Source of the DNA: ECT2AJA-044 sp965658225
GTDB lineage: Bacteria > Bacteroidota > Bacteroidia > Flavobacteriales > ECT2AJA-044
NCBI GenBank assembly: GCA_965658225.1
Contig: CBFHRK010000068.1
Span: forward strand, 1-9,584
DNA length: 9,584 nt
Reading direction: 5' to 3'
The notes under the pieces were generated by a model. The model saw only the letters and a list, made by a program, of their open reading frames with translations. It was not told where the DNA came from and ran no database searches. The position numbers were made by a program, and so were the translations under genes. This document shows positions 6,556-9,584 of the stretch, in pieces; within the stretch, counting starts at the first letter, position 1; every line of letters starts with the position of its first letter.

Positions 6556-7458
6556 TTAGTTTCTGTTTAATTTGTCGGTTAAAAGTACGGACCAAGCCTT
6601 CTGTACTTCGTTTTCTTTTAATAATTCGTGTGCATATTGGTGCAATAATTCCCGCAATTCGTAGGCGTCATCCGAGGAAGCGAGAATATTGGCTACTTCC
6701 GGATCTTTCCGAATATCTTCTATTTGCTCGTCAGAAGGAACGTGCTCAACGTTGCCCAGTTTTCCGAGGTCGTTTCCTGATAAAATGAATGAATTGCGAA
6801 TTCGAGGAGGAATCATATCGATTCCGATTCCGAGTTTCCGAGTAGGTTTTTCGACTTCGAAAATGGCTTCACCACTGGCGCGTACATACCAATCGCCGCC
6901 CATCCGACCGACGAGGTCGATTTTATGTTGATCAATTTTTTGTTGATCAGTTAAAATGGATTCGTTGAAATGCATCATTTTCACTTCACAAATGATGAGG
7001 TTACCCGCACCGCCTTCGTCTCCAAGTGCCGTTATATCGCGCACAATGCACTCGAATTGAACGGGCGATTCTTTCACCCGATACGGGCGAACCGTTTTCG
7101 ATTCCATGGGAGTTAAACCGGCCTTCACAAATTCGTTGACTGTACTTGGATATTCGGTGGAGCTCAAACTCATTTGCTCTACGATGGCGTAATTTACTAC
7201 GTTGATGACTACTTCTTTTGTTGCTGCGCAATTAGCAAGGGTGTCTTTGGTAGTGTTGTTTCTTACCCGCCTTGCCGGCGAGAAAACCATAATAGGTGGA
7301 TTCGCACTAAAAACGTTAAAGAAGCTGAATGGACTCAGATTCGGGTTTCCGTTGCTATCCATAGTGCTGGCAAAGGCAATTGGTCGCGGTCCGATAGCGC
7401 CCAAAAGGTATTGGTGCACATCTTTAGTTTCAAGCTGTTTAGGGTCGATCGACAACAT
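6556..7458 (-). CDS. Flavin reductase family protein (FMN-binding split barrel) with C-terminal extension
   Basis: This is a cytoplasmic protein with a flavin reductase-like, FMN-binding split-barrel domain at about 13-200. Family features are GPRPIAFAST at 23-32, NLSPFSFFN at 40-48, NPPIMVFS at 53-60 and the phosphate-contacting region RRVRNNTTKDT at 63-73. Residues about 205-300 form an extra, largely helical and charged segment not needed for a minimal flavin reductase (usually 160-200 residues). The substrate is unknown: members reduce flavin, serve as oxygenase partners or bind other cofactors. A small tandem duplication gives DQQKI DQHKI at 171-180. It is the first gene of the five-gene minus-strand operon. 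Confidence 0.88.
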   Translation of the reverse strand: MLSIDPKQLETKDVHQYLLGAIGPRPIAFASTMDSNGNPNLSPFSFFNVFSANPPIMVFSPARRVRNNTTKDTLANCAATKEVVINVVNYAIVEQMSLSSTEYPSTVNEFVKAGLTPMESKTVRPYRVKESPVQFECIVRDITALGDEGGAGNLIICEVKMMHFNESILTDQQKIDQHKIDLVGRMGGDWYVRASGEAIFEVEKPTRKLGIGIDMIPPRIRNSFILSGNDLGKLGNVEHVPSDEQIEDIRKDPEVANILASSDDAYELRELLHQYAHELLKENEVQKAWSVLLTDKLNRN

Positions 7459-7484
7459 AGAATATGGGGGTCAAATAGAAGAGG

Positions 7485-7516
7485 TAAAGGTAATGAATAC
7501 TTAGGCGTTTCGTAAA
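7485..7516 (-). promoter_or_regulatory. Candidate promoter of the five-gene operon
   Basis: On the minus strand TTTA (7516-7513), a 20-base spacer and TACCTTTA (7492-7485) match the Bacteroidota consensus with one mismatch in each element. The predicted start near 7478 leaves about 20 bases before the flavin reductase ATG at 7458, a sensible leader length. The -7 element differs only in its last base from the leftward promoter at the window's left edge. Confidence 0.4.
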
Positions 7517-7558
7517 GGACTGTTAATAAAAAGGAGCGCTTTTTTAGTCAAGGTTGTA

Positions 7559-7588
7559 TTTGATCCTTATCGGATCGATTTGATCAAA
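7559..7588. promoter_or_regulatory. GATC-rich palindrome cluster, operator-like
   Basis: TTTGATC at 7559-7565 recurs at 7579-7585, exactly 20 bases on (about two helical turns), where it is part of the perfect 10-base palindrome TTTGATCAAA (7579-7588). Between them GATCC (7562-7566) and GGATC (7572-7576) form a further inverted repeat. The cluster lies in the divergent intergenic region, upstream of the operon promoter candidate and about 100 bases before the plus-strand gene. A regulator site is inferred. Confidence 0.3.
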
Positions 7589-7687
7589 CGAAAAATTGAA
7601 AACGCTGATTTTCGTCATGAACTAGGGTGGATGAAAGACGTATTTTTCGGCTGATAGAGTAGTTGAACTAATGACCAATTAAAACAT

Positions 7688-8107
7688 ATGTCTTTTAAAA
7701 CAGAAATAAACCCGGGAGAAATTCGTGTAGTATTTGAGCACCCGGTATCGGGAGCCGTAACCTTGGAGGAAATGGGTTTGACAGAAGAACAATTAAATTT
7801 TGAAAGTGGCTTGGTGCGGATGGTATTTTCTTTTGAGCGCATTGAGGAAAATCACTTTTTTAAAATGCCGACCTTCGAAATTTCCTATACGGAAGAAATG
7901 GGCGAGACCCATTGGCAGTGCGATTTTAACGATGAAACTATTTTGGATAAGCACGATCATCACGGAAGGTCTACGGTGGTGTTGTTGAATCGCAACAAGA
8001 TGTCAGAACAAATGAATCGCCACGTAAACGAATTTGTTTTACACGCGGAATTCCCTCAAGAGGTGCAGATTCAAGCTGGAAAGAGCACGGTCCATTTTTT
8101 TAATTGA
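7688..8107 (+). CDS. Conserved-looking cytoplasmic protein of unknown function
   Basis: I do not recognise this 139-residue protein. It has no signal peptide or membrane segment, is acidic, and alternates short beta-like stretches (EIRVVFEHPV 11-20, GLVRMVFSFERI 41-52, PTFEISYTEEMG 61-72, EVQIQAGKSTVHFF 125-138) with charged turns. Residues 87-92 read Asp-Lys-His-Asp-His-His, a possible metal site, with one cysteine nearby (Cys78) and His75. The all-beta look would suit a small barrel or sandwich. The ATG at 7688 follows an A-rich leader (TTAAAACAT), normal for the phylum. Neighbours do not suggest a role: it is divergent from the flavin reductase operon and convergent with the bestrophin gene. 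Confidence 0.75.
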   Translation: MSFKTEINPGEIRVVFEHPVSGAVTLEEMGLTEEQLNFESGLVRMVFSFERIEENHFFKMPTFEISYTEEMGETHWQCDFNDETILDKHDHHGRSTVVLLNRNKMSEQMNRHVNEFVLHAEFPQEVQIQAGKSTVHFFN

Positions 8108-8133
8108 TTGTTCGGTTCAATCCGTTTGGATTG
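8106..8133 (+). terminator. Hairpin between convergent genes, probable terminator
   Basis: CAATCC (8118-8123), loop GTTT and GGATTG (8128-8133) make a perfect 6-base stem followed by TTT, just after the stop of the plus-strand gene and before the stop of the minus-strand gene. An alternative stem pairs GATTG (8106-8110) with CAATC (8118-8122), so two mutually exclusive hairpins are possible. A simple end-of-transcript signal is the likeliest reading. Confidence 0.4.
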
Positions 8134-8162
8134 TTTGACACGGAATTTCAGGGTAGCGCGGA

Positions 8163-8636
8163 TTACATTTGCACATCGTAAATGACGGGGAATTGCTCTG
8201 GAATATCTTCTTTAGATTCGCCGAGGTTTTGACGAAGATCGATTTCTATGCCACGAGCAATGGTTGAAATAGGCACGTCGTTGGCGGAACCTTCGAAAGG
8301 GTTTTCTCCGGTTCGCCCGATGCGTTCCATGGTATGAAAGATCCATGCCACGGTAAGGTAAAAGGGAACGGATAACCAAATAAAGAGCTTACCTACAACG
8401 GCGTGTTGTTCGCTCATTTCAGTGCCAATTGCGGCAAACTGTGGAATAATTGCGAAGGGTAAAAGAACGACGAAAATCCACATGAAATAATGATTCAGCG
8501 TAGCGAAGTGTCTCGGATAGGGGAAGTTTTTTATTCGCTCCGATTTCCCCTGTAAGGTGAAGAATTCTTCGAGGACACCCTCGAGTTGAAGGAAGGAGAA
8601 TTCCCAGATGAGTCCTTTTTCTTTTAGAGACCGCAA
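8163..8636 (-). CDS. Bestrophin family protein, C-terminal part after the TAG
   Basis: This is the remainder of the same frame. It carries the cytoplasmic helix KGLIWEFSFLQLEGVLEE, the PYPRHFATLNHYF segment leading into the third membrane helix (about 47-70 of this part), a fourth helix (about 80-100), and the strongly conserved ENPFEGSANDVPISTIARGIE (111-131 of this part), the family's cytosolic signature. The first possible start is TTG at 8636, 13 codons short of nothing but the interrupted frame, so this is better read as the tail of the broken gene than as a separate one. Confidence 0.6.
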   Translation of the reverse strand: MRSLKEKGLIWEFSFLQLEGVLEEFFTLQGKSERIKNFPYPRHFATLNHYFMWIFVVLLPFAIIPQFAAIGTEMSEQHAVVGKLFIWLSVPFYLTVAWIFHTMERIGRTGENPFEGSANDVPISTIARGIEIDLRQNLGESKEDIPEQFPVIYDVQM

Positions 8637-8648
8637 ATGATGAGATTG

Positions 8649-9224
8649 CTAGTAAAGGAGGGCTGTTTGTTTGTTGTCTTTGTTCAAGGCGTCGTTTAGT
8701 TCGTACTCGGAAAGGTAGTGTGCTAGGTCGTCGACCAACTCGGATTGCCATTCGGGAGGCGACATTATTGTGCTCCAGTCTTGATTCGATCGTTCGTGTT
8801 TGACCGTTTCCCAGGGCTTGTCGGCGCGCATTGCGTGACGCAGGGCGGTCATCCAGGCAGTGTGGCGATAGGTTAAAGCTCTAACTTCGTCTTGAATATT
8901 GGAATCAGGTATTTTTTCGGTTGCATATTCATTGGTGATCATGTCTTGCAGGTACATGCCCCAAGTCCTTGAGGTGTTTACAATTCCGCCCCATATTTTC
9001 CGCGCTTCCCAGATCCGGCCGTAGGCCGCATTATTCTGAAAACCGATAACGAAAGCGACGGCGGTACCAATGAGTGCCAAGGGTGTCCAAGGGATTCGAA
9101 TCCATTCGAGTTCAAAAAAGAAGTAGAGAGTGTTTAGCACAGTAACGAACACAAAGAAAAGGAGCGTTTCGAAACGTGTCCAAAGGGCCATGTCTTTGGC
9201 TTTATAGACTTTTTTAGTGTACAT
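8649..9224 (-). CDS. Bestrophin family protein, N-terminal part up to the TAG
   Basis: This is the 191-residue product expected if the TAG stops translation. It holds the first two membrane helices (about 20-38 and 46-63) and the family signature GFQNNAAYGRIWEARKIWG (61-79), in which the Asn and aromatic residues after the second helix line the pore neck in characterised bestrophins. It then gives the cytoplasmic helices carrying HTAWMTALRHAMR (121-133). It lacks the two later membrane helices and so should not form a channel alone. The start at 9224 is supported by the usual short basic leader (MYTKKVYKAKD) before the first helix. Confidence 0.75.
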   Translation of the reverse strand: MYTKKVYKAKDMALWTRFETLLFFVFVTVLNTLYFFFELEWIRIPWTPLALIGTAVAFVIGFQNNAAYGRIWEARKIWGGIVNTSRTWGMYLQDMITNEYATEKIPDSNIQDEVRALTYRHTAWMTALRHAMRADKPWETVKHERSNQDWSTIMSPPEWQSELVDDLAHYLSEYELNDALNKDNKQTALLY

Positions 9225-9357
9225 AGTTTGTGCGGTTGATTAGAAGATTCTGAAGGTACGTTTTTGCGAAAAACTTACCGAGCACCCCTCTCTTCAGAGC
9301 GGAAGCAGATTTTGATTGAAAGAGATTAGCCAAAGGAGCGTAAAATATTGAATACGA

Positions 9358-9584
9358 TCACTCTTCTTTGCTTATAGAATAAGCTACGCATTCCTCGAGC
9401 GCTGGGTAATCTTTAAGATTCGGATGTTTAAAAGTGCCTTGCCTGTTCATTCCGATCTTTTTCATTACGTTTTCGGAATTGATATTCTTTAGCGTGCAAA
9501 TGGATATAACCTTCTCAAGTTTCAAATCTTCAAAAGCATGCACGAGACATCTTTTCGCTCCTTCAGTGGCATAGCCTTTACCCC
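9358..9584 (-). CDS. GNAT family N-acetyltransferase, C-terminal part (5' end outside window)
   Basis: The frame is open to the right edge of the window and ends at TGA (9360-9358), giving the last 75 residues. It opens with GKGYATEGAKRCLVHAF, the acetyl-CoA pyrophosphate-binding loop (Gly-x-Gly-Tyr-Ala-Thr-Glu) and the helix after it, followed by LEKVISICTLKNINSENVMKK, the strand and Asn-x-x-Ser signature of the RimJ/RimL-like subgroup, then IGMNRQGTFKHP. Such enzymes acetylate amino groups of proteins or small molecules; the substrate cannot be told from this half. A GTG at 9543 lies inside the fold and is not a true start. Confidence 0.88.
   Translation of the reverse strand, partial: GKGYATEGAKRCLVHAFEDLKLEKVISICTLKNINSENVMKKIGMNRQGTFKHPNLKDYPALEECVAYSISKEE

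Larger units (their letters stand above)
8163..9224 (-). pseudogene. Bestrophin-family ion channel gene interrupted by one in-frame TAG
   Basis: Reading from ATG at 9224 to TAA at 8163 gives 353 codons in a single frame, broken only by TAG at codon 192 (8651-8649). Both sides are bestrophin (UPF0187) sequence in the expected order, and the total length fits prokaryotic bestrophins (about 300-350). These form pentameric anion- or cation-selective channels in the inner membrane. After the TAG the frame continues QSHHLRSLKEKGLIWEF, which is the normal family continuation, so no bases are lost. TAG is one transition from CAG (Gln), which would fit the site. Either a recent nonsense mutation, a base-call error or suppression explains it. 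The C-terminal half has no ATG near its front, only a TTG at 8636, so independent translation is unlikely. Confidence 0.8.

Noticed and set aside
7444..7453. 10-base palindrome GTCGATCGAC.
   Set aside because: It falls in codons 3-5 of the flavin reductase gene (Ser-Ile-Asp) and is probably chance.
7641..7648. TATTTTTC as a -7 element for the gene at 7688.
   Set aside because: One mismatch only, but no matching upstream element at the right spacing, so not annotated.
8643..8651. The TAG in the bestrophin gene is followed by CAATCT, close to the UAG-CARYYA readthrough context.
   Set aside because: That context is known from plant viruses on eukaryotic ribosomes; there is no reason to expect it to work in a bacterium.
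9251..9258. TACCTTCA on the minus strand as the bestrophin promoter.
   Set aside because: Two mismatches at the conserved end and no TTG at the proper spacing upstream.

Overview
The window looks like ordinary chromosomal DNA from a member of the Bacteroidota, most likely a marine-type flavobacterial lineage (inference). The signs are promoter candidates of the Bacteroidota type (TTTG, about 19 bases, TAnnTTTG), no strong Shine-Dalgarno sequences, a DUF3127 protein, a two-domain flavin reductase family protein, and a Prc protease paired with a lone dipeptide/oligopeptide-type ABC permease. I see no insertion sequence, prophage, CRISPR array, tRNA or rRNA. The longest gene-free stretch is about 230 bases (7459-7687).

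Layout. (1) 1-98 is a divergent control region: a very good leftward promoter serves a gene outside the window, and a weaker rightward one may serve prc. (2) 99-3472, plus strand: the periplasmic tail-specific protease Prc, an ABC permease whose start overlaps the prc stop by 14 bases, then a previously easy-to-miss 53-residue single-pass membrane protein. (3) 3484-7458, minus strand: a tightly packed five-gene operon read right to left, namely flavin reductase family protein, DUF3127 OB-fold-like protein with an SSB-like acidic tip, AtoE-type short-chain fatty acid transporter, Aat leucyl/phenylalanyl-tRNA-protein transferase, and a small exported or membrane protein of unknown function. Junctions of 3 nt, 56 nt, 1 nt overlap and 4 nt overlap argue for one transcript; a short hairpin sits just before atoE. 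(4) 7459-7687 is a divergent intergenic region with a promoter candidate for the operon and a GATC-rich palindrome cluster. (5) 7688-8107, plus strand, is a small unrecognised cytoplasmic protein. (6) 8163-9224, minus strand, is a full-length bestrophin-family channel gene interrupted by one in-frame TAG. (7) 9358-9584, minus strand, is the C-terminal part of a GNAT acetyltransferase running off the right edge.

Functionally the plus-strand block is about envelope proteolysis and transport, and the minus-strand operon mixes N-degron tagging (Aat), carboxylate transport and a possible DNA-binding or SSB-partner protein. I see no clearly new multi-gene system. The points that most deserve a second look are the amber codon in the bestrophin gene, the SSB-like tip on the DUF3127 protein, the overlapping divergent promoters at the left edge, and the hairpin before atoE.
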